Source: Bactericera cockerelli | Taxonomy: Eukaryota > Arthropoda > Insecta > Hemiptera > Triozidae | Reading direction: 5' to 3' | Length of the DNA: 64,000 nt | Assembly (NCBI GenBank): GCA_024516035.1 | Contig: CM044959.1 | Coordinates: 18,558,525 to 18,622,524 of the forward strand | The notes under the pieces: model-generated | Database searches by the model: none | What the model was told of the DNA's origin: nothing | Seen by the model: only the letters and a program-made list of their open reading frames with translations | Program-made: the position numbers and the translations under genes | In this document: piece after piece, positions 35,197 to 47,400 of the stretch | Numbering within the stretch: position 1 is the stretch's first letter | How the letters are laid out: every line of letters starts with the position of its first letter

Positions 35197-35393
35197 AAAT
35201 TACAAAATTCATTTACTGACTTTAAATTTTAATAATGCTCAACTGACTTCAAATTTGAACAAGGTTCAATGAACCCGAGCTCACAATCCTCACATATCTA
35301 GCATATACTCCGTGGTGCACAGCTCGCTCTCCATGCCCGCCTCCATATCCTCCTCCTCCTCCCGCCTCCCCGCCTGCAGTAGCGCCTCCAGCG

Positions 35394-35565
35394 CATGCGC
35401 GGATATAGGGGAGGGCACGGGGGGCACGTGCCCCCCCAGTTTTTTTTCGGCAAGCGGTATTTCATTATACCTAATCCCGTAAAAAAAATATCTCAATGAG
35501 TTAGTGCCCCCCCAGAACTTGTGCGATTGTGCCCCCCCAGAATAAGAGGGCTATATCCGCGCATG
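35394..35565. mobile_element. 172-bp MITE with 8-bp target duplication
   Basis: Terminal inverted repeats CATGCGCGGATATAG and CTATATCCGCGCATG are perfect over 15 bp. Target duplication ctccagcg at 35386-35393 and 35566-35573. Internal C7/G runs. Eight-base duplications suggest a hAT or P superfamily transposase. It interrupts an exon-end copy of the array. Confidence 0.9.
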
Positions 35566-35755
35566 CTCCAGCGCCTCCCCGAAGCATTAAAAGAGCTAGG
35601 GTGGCATCTGTGCTTGGCACACTACACACTACCGAAGAAAGATAGTCTTGGAGAAGTTTTTAAAATTGTATGAATAAAAATAAAGTAATGCAAATTTGTA
35701 TTTGTAAAAATCACTTATTTTAACTGCTTTATTTCTCATTAATGAGTAATTCATT

Positions 35756-35925
35756 TACCAATCCCTGTCCTTGGCGATCCATCCAGAGAGGGAATGCATC
35801 CAGCATTCTTGGGACTTCCTTTCAATCTCTCTCTGGATTACATCTACCACCTTTAATATGTTTGTTGTTTCATAAATAAAGCTATAATGTATCTAACCAA
35901 TTTTGAAAAAAAAAAAAAAAAATCA
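35756..35925 (+). repeat. Poly(A)-tailed retrotransposed 3' fragment
   Basis: aatccctgtccttggcgatc through tttcataaataaagctataa to an A17 tract; a second copy with a longer A tract lies at 37232-37410. Looks like the 3' end of a LINE or SINE that was inserted before the unit was duplicated. Confidence 0.7.
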
Positions 35926-36878
35926 TTTACTGACTTTAAATTTTAATAATGCTCAACTGACTTCAAATTTGAATTAACGTTCAATAAACCCGACCTCACA
36001 TAGTAATTTATTTACTGACACTAAATTTTAATAATGCTCAACTGACTTCATATTTGAGCAACGTTCAATGAACCCGACCTCACACCTCACATATCTAGCA
36101 TATACTCCGTGGTGCACAGCTCGCTCTCCATGCCCGCCTCCATATCCTCCTCCTCCTCCCGCCTCCCCGCCTGCAGTAGCGCCTCCAGTGCCTCCCCGAA
36201 GCATTATAAGAGCTAGTGTGGCATCTGTGCTTGGCACACTACACACTACCGAAGAAAGATAGTCTTGGGGAAGTTTTTAAAATTGTATGAATAAAAATAA
36301 AGTAATGAAATTTTGTATTTGTAAAAATCACTTCTTTTAACTGCTTTATTTCTCATTCATGAGTAACTACCCCTTAAAACAAGAGGACTGCATCCCCTTA
36401 GTGTGGGGTAGTCGCATTAAATATATGTTATCTTATTATTTAGTCTTTTTTTTATTCAATAATAAAAAAAAGACATGAAAAAATAGAAGACAATACTATT
36501 TGCTGCAATCCACCACATACTGAAAAGTACATTGGATTGCAGTAACTATTAAATATTAAATGGAGAATATGTATGAATATTAAAAAAAAATAAATATAAT
36601 AAAGTTATTGGAAAAAAAAAAATAATAATAAAAAAAAAAAATATTTTGTACAATTATTAATGCAAATAAATTACAAATTACAAAATTCATTTACTGACTT
36701 TAAATTTTAATAATGCTCAACTGACTTCAAATTTGAACAAGGTTCAATGAACCCGACCTCAGACCTCACAATCCTCACATATCTAGCATATACTCCGTGG
36801 TGCACAGCTCGCTCTCCATGCCCGCCTCCATATCCTCCTCCTCCTCCCGCCTCCCCGCCTGCAGTAGCGCCTCCAGCG

Positions 36879-37049
36879 CATGCGCTGATATAGGGAGGGC
36901 ACGGGGGGCACGTGCCCCCCCAGTTTTTTTCGGCAAGCGGTATTTCATTATACCTAATCCCGTAAAAAAAAATATCTCAATGAGTTAGTGCCCCCCCAGA
37001 ACTTGTGCGATTGTGCCCCCCCAGAATAAGAGGGCTATATCCGCGCATG
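36879..37049. mobile_element. Second copy of the 8-bp-target MITE
   Basis: 171 bp, CATGCGCTGATATAG to CTATATCCGCGCATG, same position in the exon-end copy and same ctccagcg duplication as at 35394. It therefore marks two array units that share a common ancestor after the insertion. Confidence 0.9.
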
Positions 37050-37650
37050 CTCCAGCGCCTCCCCGAAGCATTAAAAGAGGTAGGGTGGCATCTGTGCTTG
37101 GCACACTACACACTACCGAAGAAAGATAGTCTTGGAGAAGTTTTTAAAATTGTATGAATAAAAATAAAGTAATGAAATTTTGTATTTGTAAAAATCACTT
37201 TTTTTAACTGCTTTATTTCTCATTCATGAGTAATTCATTTACCAATCCCTGTCCTTGGCGATCCAGGGAAGGAATGCATCCAGCATTCCTGGGACTTCCT
37301 CCCAATCCCTCTCTGGACTACATCTACCACCTTTAATATGTTTGTTGTTTCATAAATAAAGCTATAATGTATCTAACCAATTTTGAAAAAAAAAAAAAAA
37401 AAAAAAAAATCATTTACTGACTTTAAATTTTAATAATGCTCAACTGACTTCAAATTTGAATAACGTTCAATAAACCCGACCTCACATAGTCATTCATTTA
37501 CTGACTCTAAATTTTAATAATGCTCAACTGACTTCAAATTTGAATTAACGTTCAATAAACCCGACCTCACATAGTAATTCATATACTGACTCTAAATTTT
37601 AATAATGCTCAACTGACTTCAAACTTGAACAACGTTCAATAAACCCGAGC

Positions 37651-38149
37651 TCACATATCTAGCATGTACTCCGTGGTGCACAGCTCGCTCTCCATGCCCG
37701 CCTCCATATCCTCCTCCTCCTCCCTCCTCCCCGCCTGCAGTAGCGCCTCCAGTGCCTCCCCGAAGTCGGGGGAGGGCCCGTCGTCCGCCGTGAAGATAAT
37801 CTGCCGGCGATAGGTCTCGAACTCGTGCGCGGTCTTCAGGTTGAAGATCAGAGTGCTCACCGTGATCACGGTCAGTGTCGACAGGAAGATGATGAGGCAG
37901 ATGAGGAAGTTACCTGGGAACGGAATTGAATTGAATTGAATGTGGGGGGCAATTGGAGACAGATCACTCCCATACAAGGATCACAGCTTTCTGACTCTTA
38001 AGGCGGAATTAAGAGACGTTTTTGTAATATCTCTGTGGCGCTAAGTCACCGAATGCGTACTGTGTAAGATAGGGAAAACCGACACTTAAGTTATTGATGT
38101 TGTCTATTAATTCCGCCCTTAGTGTGGAATATAGACCGCCATAAGAATT

Positions 38150-38181
<32 letters not shown>

Positions 38182-41100
38182 ATACGTGTAAAAAATCTAA
38201 AAATATAATATTTCACTCAATGTAGGGGACTATAATCAGGGAGTAGACCAACATTGGCTTGGTTCTGGGGCCCTTGTCAATTATTAGCCTCCTTGTAAAG
38301 ACAGTGGTAGAAGTGCTGAGTCATTCCTCCACTGTCTGGCTACCATTCATTGTTCACGATGACGCCAGCCTATGATGATGATGAATGTATGAATTGAATA
38401 GCAACAAAATACTCGACCTGGATGATCTGGCCCACAGATCTGTTTCTGTTAACAATTCTCAAACATGTGAAAACCGCAAAGTAGACGACATATTGTGTGC
38501 ATTCTTTTTATTCATCATGCCTAACCCGGGTAGAAACCGTGAAAACAAATTGGTTAGCTCACACGACTAGTACAGTAAATGCAGTGGAAGGGACAGAAAA
38601 ACCGAATTTAGAGGGAGGAAAAACGAGAGAAATTGATATTATCAAAGATGGGTGACTTGTTAGATGAAAATTCATAATTCCAAGTGTATTATTAGTTTGT
38701 GTGTTGTATACTAGAATTTGGTTTCATTTTTTCTCACGAGCTTTGAGTGGACTGTCAATACTGTCTGGTGGACACGGAAATTGTTCTTTTGATATCCTTA
38801 TGGATAGAGGTGGATTAATAATAATAATAACTCTTTATTGACAAGAATAATATTGACAAAGGGCGTTGTGATAATATTGGAGAATTTGAACCAGTGTTAC
38901 TTCGGCCAGTCTTCTTCTGAGCAGACTGGTCCAACGATCCCATTCTCCAACTGACACTCTTCAGCTACACATCATTCTTGTACTTTAAAACTTTTCCCAA
39001 GTCCTAATAAAATAATGTACAAACGTTCACATCTATTTTTCATTTCAATTTAAAGTACAAAAATTGTCGTATTCTTTCAACATGGAGAAGTACCTACAAC
39101 CCGAACGCTTTGCTGTAGAGCCTACTTCTACATCAGCAGACAAGCAATGGTTGCACTGGAAGAAAACGTTCCAGAACTTTGTCGCTAAAATCAAAGACGT
39201 GACGAGTGAAGACAAGCTGACTCTTCTGACAAATTTTCTTGCACCTAACGTCTACGCCTTCATTGACAACAAATCTACGTTCTCTACAGCCCTTGCCGCT
39301 CTCGAATCATTATACGTCAAACCTAAGAATGTCATCTATGCCCGACATTGCTTAGCAACGCGTCTACAGAACTCTGGTGAAACTGTCGACCAGTACCTAC
39401 AAGTGTTGAAGCAAATGAGCAAGGAGTGCAATTTTGAAGCCGTCACAGCTGATACCTACACACAAGAGTATGTTCGTGATGCGTTTATCAGCGGGTTATC
39501 AAGCAACCGCATTCGACAGCGCCTCCTTGAGAGCAATACTCTCACTCTCGATGAAACTTTCAATCAAGCCCGAGCTATGGAGCTGGCTGAATTTCAATCG
39601 TCTAGTTACCAGACTAGTTGTGTGCCCAATGTCACTGCATCTCAAAATTTAGAATCCACTGACAATACTGTGGCCTTTACTTCCAAGACTTGTTACTTTT
39701 GTGGTAAACAGTGGCATCCCCGGTCGTCTTGTCCTGCCAAGGAGGCACAATGTTATATTTGTTCCAAGACAGGACATTACGGGAAAGTCTGTCAGTCAAA
39801 GCTATTCACTCAATCAGCACATAAGCCGCGACACAACAAGACTTCTGCTGCTCTGACATGTTATACTGCTCCTGTTACTGCGGCGTCACCCAACAGTTTA
39901 CAAAAGTCTACTATTGATATCACCGTCAACAATATACCTCTCAAAGCTCTTGTCGATACTGGTTCAACACTCAGTTTCATAAGCCAAGCTCTAGTGTCCA
40001 GATGTAAAATCAAACCATTACTTTACTCTGGTAAAATAAGTATGGCTAACTCTTCCTTGTCCACGGACATTTCTGGACAATGTAAAGTGACATTACAAGT
40101 GTTCAACAACACCTACCAGAATGTTACTTTGCTGATCATGTCCAATCTCTGCTGTGACGTCATACTTGGACATGACTTGCTCCAAGCTCACTCTTCACTT
40201 GAGATAGAATTCCACGGTTCACGTCCACCATTGAAAATTTGCAACTTGGCTGTTGTTAACGTTGAACCTGTCTCACTATTCTCTAACCTTTCACAAGATT
40301 GCTATCCTATAGTTACAAAAAGCAGGAGACAATCAGACGAAGACAAACAATTTATCCACACCGAAGTAGAACGCATGCTACAAGATGGAATCATTGAACG
40401 AAGCAACTCATCCTGGCGCGCTCAAGCATTCGTTGTACGAGATGGAAGACATAAACCTCGTATGGTAATTGACTATTCTCAAACCATCAATAAGTTCACA
40501 CATCTAGATGCGTATCCTTTGCCGAGGATTGAAGATGTCATTGCTAAAGTCTCAACAAACCAAGTGTTCAGTGTGATTGACCTCAAGAGTGCGTATCACC
40601 AGATACCTATCATGGACTCGGAAAAACACTTCACAGCATTTGAAGCCTCAGGAAAACTCTATCATTTTCTTAGAGTTCTTTTGGCGTTACTAATGGTGTA
40701 GCAAGCTTCCAGAGAACAATAGACCGCATCGTTGAAGATGAGAAACTCACAGGCACCTATCCCTATCTTGATGATGTCACAATCTGTGGACGAGATCAGA
40801 AGGAGCATGATGAGAATCTGAAGAAATTTCTATCAGCCACCGAGAAGTACAATCTTACACTTAATATGGAAAAATGCAAGTTTTCCACTACTGCTGTCAG
40901 TTTACTTGGTTATACTATATCCAATAACACTATAAAACCTGACCCCGAGCGTCTGAAGCCACTTGTTGAATTACCCATTCCAACCGACAAAGCTTCCCTT
41001 CAACGTGCTCTAGGCATGTTCTCTTACTACAGTAAGTAGATCTCTAATTTCTCAGAGAAAGTACGGCCACTTTTACAGAACAACTTTCCTTTTCAAGATA

Positions 41101-43254
41101 ACGAAGTATCCGCATTTGAAAATCTGAAGCGTGACATACTGAAAGCGTCAACCGCTGCTATTCAAGACAATGTACCTTTTTCTGTTGAAACGGACGCGTC
41201 TCACTTTGCTATAGCTGCAACGCTAAGTCAACAAGGACGACCTATCGCTTTCTTCTCGAGAACTCTGAACAAGTCAGAACTTCAACACGCTTCAATTGAA
41301 AAGGAAGCATATGCAATTGTTGAGAGTCTAAAGAATTGGCGTCACTACCTCATTGGAAGACCTTTCAAGATAATCACTGACCAACGCTCCGTATCTTTTA
41401 TGTTCAATCAAAAACACAAGAGCAAAATAAAGAACGAGAAAATAATGAGATGGAGACTCGAACTGGCATGCTTCAACTTCGACATAGTGTATCGTCCTGG
41501 TTGTGAGAATGCTCCTGCAGACGCGCTGTCCCGCATAAGTGCAGCTATCAACTCTCGACCTGACTTGACTTATTTGCACAATAATCTATGCCACCCCGGT
41601 ATAACAAGGATGACTCACTGGATCCGAGCTAAGAACTTACCATTCTCTGTGGAAGAAGTTAGACAAGTGACTAATTCCTGTCGAGTTTGTGCGGAACTGA
41701 AACCACGCTATCACAAACATGAAGGCCAGCTCATCAAGTCTTCAGCTCCATTTGAACGATTGAGCATTGATTTCAAAGGACCTCTACCTTCAAAGACAAG
41801 GAATCGATACATACTAACTGTTATTGACGAATATTCAAGATTTCCTTTTGCTTTTCCATGTCCTGATGTATCTTCAAATACTGTTATCACAAATCTGACA
41901 AACTTATTCACTCTTTTTGGTACCCCCAAGTTATATACATTCTGATAGGGGGACTGCATTCATGTCCTCTGAAATAAAAACGTTCCTCACTTCACTAGGT
42001 GTTGCTACAAGTCGCACAACACCCTACAACCCTCAAGGCAACGGACAGTGCGAAAGATACAATGGCATCATCTGGAAGACAATAATGTTGGCTCTAAAAT
42101 CACGCAACTCGAAGACAGAAGACTGGGAAGAAGTGCTAGGTGATTCACTTCATTGTATACGATCTCTTCTTTGCACAGCAACCAACGCAACTCCCCATGA
42201 ACGTATGTTCAATCATCCGCGTCGTTCATTCAATGGAAGCTCAATGCCCACTTGGCTGACAAAACCAGGACCCGTTCTAATGAAGAGTTTCAACCGAAGA
42301 AGCAAATATGACTCTATGGTCGAGGAGGTTGAACTTTTAGATGCCAACAATGAGTATGCTCATGTTCGACTACCTGATGGGAGAGAAACTACGGTTTCGA
42401 CTCGATATCTGGCTCCTGCTGGAAACCAATCAAATGATGATATTCCAAACAATGATATTCCGAATGACGATATTCCAAACAATGATATTCCCAATGACGA
42501 TATTCCAAACAATGATATTCCCAATGACGATATTCCAAACAATGATATTCCTTATGACGACCAACAAAATGATGACAATCCAAACCCCAGAAGATCAACT
42601 CGGAACAAGAGGGCACCCGTTCGTTTCGCAGATCTCAACTTCTGAAAGCTGGGTGAATGTGATAATATTGGAGAATTTGAACCAGTGTTACTTCGGCCAG
42701 TCTTCTTCTGAGCAGACTGGTCCAACGATCCCATTCTCCAACTGACACTCTTCAGCTACACATCATTCTTGTACTTTAAAACTTTTCCCAAGTCCTAATA
42801 AAATAATGTACAAACGTTCACATCTATTTTTCATTTCAGATTATTGCCTGAGGCAATCTCTGCCATCAAACCCATACGGTTACCACTTATTTGATATCGA
42901 GAAGTAAAGTGTTGCTTTACGTTTTTACTTTAGTGTTACATTAAGTTTGTTTACTTTAGTGTTACATTAAGTTTGTTTACTTTAGTGTTACATTAAGTTC
43001 GTTCACCAAAAATTGAGTCTATTAGAATCGATCCCGCCGGGTCTCGTGGTGGTTACCTTGCTCGGAAATATTCTCCACTAGCTGTCCCTCCTCCAGCACG
43101 TAGTTAGTGAAGTGCCACAGTGCCTGGCTGAGGTAGCTGCGAGGCGCCCCTGGGCTGAAGTCAGGTTCCACCAGTGGCGTAGAGTGGGGGGGGTTCTGGG
43201 TGGTGGAGTACCCGTTGTGAGGGATGTCGCCCACGATCAAGTCTCGCCAGGTCA
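37651..43254 (-). CDS. Unrecognised single-pass membrane protein, last two exons
   Basis: Exon 43057 to about 43254 (MTWRDLIVGDIPHNGYSTTQ, then QALWHFTNYVLEEGQLVENI) splices in phase 1 to exon 37651-37913. The last exon encodes a 22-residue hydrophobic segment (LICLIIFLSTLTVITVSTLI), a basic/charged juxtamembrane stretch, an acidic tail (REEEEDMEAGMESE) and stops after EYMLDM (TGA, 37651-37653). Upstream acceptor near 43255 is weak, so the first exon's 5' limit is uncertain. I do not recognise the family. The intron holds a Gypsy element. The exon end has been copied several times into the array at 27690-37650. Confidence 0.7.
38002..38117. mobile_element. Small MITE-like inverted-repeat element
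   Basis: GGCGGAATTAA and TTAATTCCGCC ends; the inside matches a diverged copy at about 1440-1545 (ctgtggcgctaagtcac, agatagggaaaaccgac). Target duplication unclear (possibly ctta). Confidence 0.55.
38151..38180. repeat. Poly-G run of 30
   Basis: Uninterrupted G30. Its length in the assembly is unlikely to be exact. Confidence 0.95.
38867..39047 (+). repeat. Gypsy 5' LTR
   Basis: 181 bp; contains aataaaataatg near its end, a likely poly(A) signal. Confidence 0.92.
39082..42645 (+). CDS. Gypsy Gag-Pol, broken by two frameshifts and one stop
   Basis: The first ATG (39082) begins MEKYLQPERFAVEP. In order: Gag, two zinc knuckles (CYFCGKQWHPRSSC, CYICSKTGHYGKVC), retropepsin (LVDTGSTLSFI), RT (VVRDGRHKPRMVIDYSQ, YLDDVTICG), RNase H (VETDASHFAIAATLS), integrase zinc finger (CHPGITRMTH) and core (LSIDFKGPL, HSDRGTAF, NPQGNGQCERYNG). 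One base is missing near 40685, a TAG stands at 41037-41039 where the family has Trp, and one base is missing near 41930. The C-terminus has a repeat of NDDIPNNDIP units. No env ORF. Confidence 0.92.
42430..42560 (+). repeat. 30-bp in-frame tandem repeat in Gypsy integrase tail
   Basis: About eight 15-bp half-units (aatgatattcc(c/a)aa type) encode alternating NDDIP and NNDIP. It keeps the frame throughout, so it is a coding minisatellite in the element's C-terminal tail. Confidence 0.9.
42658..42838 (+). repeat. Gypsy 3' LTR
   Basis: 181 bp, same sequence as the 5' LTR. Confidence 0.92.
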
Positions 43255-43589
43255 TTCTATATTCCAAATATTTTGAGACAGGTACTGTCAGAGGGGCTCC
43301 AGCTTATTTATCCTTGGGAGTTTGCTTTTTTTCAAAAATTATTTAATGAAAAATAGGTGATACGGTGAATTTGAAATAAATACATTCTTCTCCGAAAAAA
43401 AAACAATGTAAAATCCGAGAATTTGATTAATTTTATTTATTCTAGTTGTTGGTTCTAAATTGGCGATATGAGTTTAATATATTTTTTTCCTGAGTTTATT
43501 ATAAAAAAAAAATTCTGAATCTTCTTTTTTTTCCATTGGTGGCCGTTCTGTTTACGAATTCATCCATAGTCCCAATGGTAATCCACGTT

Positions 43590-43740
43590 CTCCTGGCTAT
43601 TCCAGACCCTTCCTTACTCAGGCTGAATGAGGTTAATTTAAGCAGCTGGGTTGTTTCTCCAGTGAGTGGTGGATAAAACCTCCGTTGTTAAATGATCATG
43701 TATGTAGTTAAAAGCGTCATAAAAAGAAAGAAAAAAAAAT
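43590..43740 (+). repeat. Interspersed repeat family S6 copy
   Basis: ctattccagacccttcctta, caggctgaatgaggttaatt, gatcatgtatgtagttaaa and agcgtcat parallel the copies at 26165 and 57115. The last 30 bases are repeated once more at 43758-43790. Confidence 0.6.
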
Positions 43741-43856
43741 TTATCTCACGTCCTCGACCATGTAGGTATGTAGTTAAAAGCGTCATAAAAAAAGAAGATT
43801 TTTTTGTAATATTTAATATGAATTGATTGTATTTATTAACTCCTTTGTACTGTGTT

Positions 43857-43956
43857 NNNNNNNNNNNNNNNNNNNNNNNNNNNNNNNNNNNNNNNNNNNN
43901 NNNNNNNNNNNNNNNNNNNNNNNNNNNNNNNNNNNNNNNNNNNNNNNNNNNNNNNN
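43857..43956. other. Assembly gap, 100 N
   Basis: Exactly 100 N; gap length unknown. Confidence 0.99.
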
Positions 43957-44132
43957 CCTTACGGTGTTTACAATGTGTACTTACTTACTAGATTACAATA
44001 AGACTATGTATATAATATGTAAATACTAAAAATATTAAAAATTAAAATTAAAAATACATATGTGTAAAAAAAAAAAAAAAAAATAGTTTTAACAAAGTAA
44101 AATATGATGACGACAGCTACGCTCTTACCAAT

Positions 44133-44335
<203 letters not shown>

Positions 44336-44436
44336 TGTGAGGGTAAAAGAAAGAGTGAGAGTCATATAGGTGATTACACTGATTACCCACTATGAAGACG
44401 CAGATCATCCTAGGAAATCAGAGAAGGAGTAAGGAG

Positions 44437-47400
44437 CTAGCCCACCAGCTGTTCTTTGAGATTACTTTTGAAGGATGGTAAAGGTAAATCTTTTAGAGAT
44501 GGGGAGATTTTGTTGAAAAGCTTAATACCATCCTTCAAAAACGATTTGTCCATCATTTTGTTGTTGCTTGTAATTAAGTTATTTTTATTTCTGGTGTTAT
44601 AACAATGGATCTGGCAGTGTTTGGTTAGGGTGGGGGCTATTTTATAGATATGGACGCAAACATCTAGGATGATCTGCGCGTACACAGTGAGAACTCCGTG
44701 GGTCCTGAATAAGGGTTTACAGGATACTCTCCTTCCATACCCAAACACAGCACGCAGAGCTCTCTTTTGTAAAAGAAATACATCTTTCACTTCTGGGGCA
44801 AAGCCCCAGTAAATGATAACATAAGACATTAAGCTATGAAAATAGGAAAAGTATGAGAGCAAAGCTGCAGTGGAATCGACATTCCTCCGGACCGAGCCGA
44901 TAGCAAAGATGGATGTTGCTAGTTTAGATGTGAGATGTTCAATGTGAATTTTCCATCTAAGCTTACTATCAACCATAAGCCCGAGGAATCTCGTTTCATT
45001 AATGGGAAAGATAGAGAAATCCTGACAAGATATAGGAGGTAGAATAGAAGAGGATGTGTGATGGAAGTACATGAATGAAGTTTTACTCTGGTTTAAACAG
45101 AGTTTGTTTGTCCTGAACCACTTCTGTATGTTTGTCATGACCACTTCTGTCTTTGCCATAACATCCGCTTGATCACAACCACTCACTAAGATGGTGGTGT
45201 TCATCAGCAAAGAGTGTGAGATGGGCTGACGTATCGGCATTATCAATGTCGTTAATAAAGAGGAGAAACAGAAGTGGCCCAAGAACAGAACCTTGGGGCA
45301 CGCCCACCTTCACAGTAAGAATGTCAGAAAAAACAGAAGGAAGAGGGAAGGCAGAAGAAGAAGAAAAAGAAGGAGGAGAAGAGTTTGGGGTAACAAAAGT
45401 CGAGCTTTGACTAATTGAGGGAGGTGTATTGGAGCTCGGGACTTTAACTTTCTGGTATCTTCCACTCAGATAGGACGCAAACCATTCCAGCTCGGCTCCT
45501 CTGATCCCAAGAGAAGGTAACTTATTTAATAGGAGAGAATGATCGCAACAATCGAAAGCTTTCGATAAGTCGCAGAACACACCCACCACGTGTTGACCGT
45601 CAGTGAGTAAGTTGTTGAGCTTGAGGAGGAAGTGAGACACTGCGTCCGAAGTGGAGCGGCCATGCCTAAACCCGAACTGATGTGGAGAGAACAGTTCATG
45701 TTTCTCCAAGTAACATGAGAGGCGATACGCCACTAGTTTCTCAAGGATTTTTGATAGACTGTTTAAAAGTGAGATTGGGCGATAGTTATTGATATCGGTT
45801 ACAGTGCCTTTGTTTTTGTAGATAGGCGTTACAATTGCACTTTTAAACAGTTTTGGGAAAGTAGAAGAAGAAAAGGAAGAGTTAAATATGAAGGTCAGTG
45901 GTTCTACAAGCAGATGAATGGTCTTTTTAATTATTGTGATTGGGATTGAATCGTCACCACACGATGTTTTATTTTGCATGCAGTTCACGACCTTTAATAA
46001 TTCTACAGAGGTACAAGGATATAGGAGGAACGTCGGGGTTAGAGGCAAAGAGGAAAAATAGGGAAAAGACGAAGAGGTAGAGGGGAGAGATGAAGAGGCA
46101 GAGGGGAGAGAAGAAGAAGTAGAGGGAGAAGAAGAGCAGAGGGGAGAGAAGAGGGTAGAGGGGAGAGAAGAAGAGGCAGAGGGGAGAGAAGAAGAGGTAG
46201 AGGGGAGAGAAGAAGAGGTAGAGGGGAGAGAAGAAGAGAAGAGGGGAGAGAAGAAGAGTAGAGGGGAGAGAAGAAGAGGTTGAGGGGATAGAAGAAGAGG
46301 TAGAGGGGAGAGAAGAAGAGGTAGAGGGGAGAGAAGAAGAGGTTGAGGGGATAGAAGGAAGAGGTAGAAGAGGAGGGGAGAGAAGAAGAGGTAGAGGGAG
46401 AGAAGAAGAGGTAGAGGGGAGAGAAGAAGAGGTAGAGGGGAGAGAAGAAGAGTTAGAGGGGAGAGAAGAAGAGATAGAGGGGAGAGAAGAAGAGGTAGAG
46501 GGGAGAGAAGAAGAGGTAGAGGGGAGAGAAGAAGAGGTAGAGGGGAGAGAAGAAGAGGTAGAGGGGAGAGAAGAAGAGGTAGAGGGGAGAGAAGAAGAGG
46601 TAGAGGGGAGACAAGAAGAGGTTGAGGGGATAGAAGAAGAGGTAGAGGGGTGAGAGGAAGAGGTAGAGGGGAGAGAAGAAGTAGAATGGTTTGACTGATT
46701 AATCAATTGTTCAGCAATGTTAGTCCAAAACTCATTGAAAAGGTTGGCTACCTCTACTGGATTTTCGTATGCCTTGTTTTCAACTATCACTTTAAGAGTA
46801 TTATGAGTAACTGGTTTGTTTGATTTAGAGTGGCTCTTTATTACGTTCCAAATGGTTTTTATCTTTTTCTCCTTAGGAGCCTCTTTGATTTTCTTTACTA
46901 TGAAAAGAGTCTTAGCGGCTTGGACAACTTTCTTTAGAGTTTTACAATATGAGTTATAATATTCAATGAAGAATGGATTTCGAAAATAAAGACTTAGATA
47001 AAAAAGAGAACGTTTGTTTTCGCTTGATACTCGGATACCTCTAGTTATCCAATCCTTCTTACTCCTGCCTCCCACAGTCACTTCTTTGAGAGGAAAATGA
47101 CTGTTAAAATGATACAGAAATATGTCATAAAAATGAGAAAGTTGCTCGTCCACACTTTCAGCACAGTAAATAGGCGAGAAATCAGTATGTGAGATAGAAC
47201 TGGTAAAATTATCGATCTGAGTTGATGTGTACCTTCGTATATGAAGTTTCTTTGTCTCGATAGAACTATCGGTGTTAAATTTAACTAATTGGGCATATTT
47301 GTGATCACCCAAACCTGAGAAAATGTTGGTGGTGTTATTGAGTAAGAGTTTAGGCGAAAAATTGATAAATATGTTGTCAATACATGAATCGGTCGTGGAG

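Larger units (their letters stand above)
27690..37650. repeat. Composite tandem array carrying copies of a coding exon end
   Basis: A compound unit recurs: (i) a 3'-UTR-like block (gtgtggcatctgtgcttgg, acactaccgaagaaagatag, gaataaaaataaagtaatg), (ii) 84-bp satellite copies, (iii) about 115 bp antisense to the end of the membrane-protein gene's last exon. Exon-end copies are at about 28820-28937, 29410-29527, 35290-35583 (with MITE), 36086-36204 and 36775-37068 (with MITE); the authentic exon is at 37651. In the copies the coding match stops at ccccgaag and continues into cattataagag instead of the gene. The LINE at 30003-35196 was inserted later into one unit. Confidence 0.85.
38867..42838 (+). 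mobile_element. Gypsy-type LTR retrotransposon, recent but coding-defective
   Basis: Two 181-bp LTRs (38867-39047 and 42658-42838) appear identical, starting TGTGATAATATTGG and ending CATTTCA. The purine tract gaaagctgggtgaa precedes the right LTR. No TGG-type primer site follows the left LTR (next bases atttaaagtac). The target duplication is not clear (gcgt against gatt). It is inserted inside an older repeat whose halves are at 38810-38866 and 42839-42870 and whose relative is at 460-655. Confidence 0.93.

Noticed and set aside
39064..39081. Upstream non-ATG start for the Gypsy ORF
   Set aside because: The frame is open there but the first ATG (39082) gives a normal Gag start; no reason to prefer a non-ATG codon.
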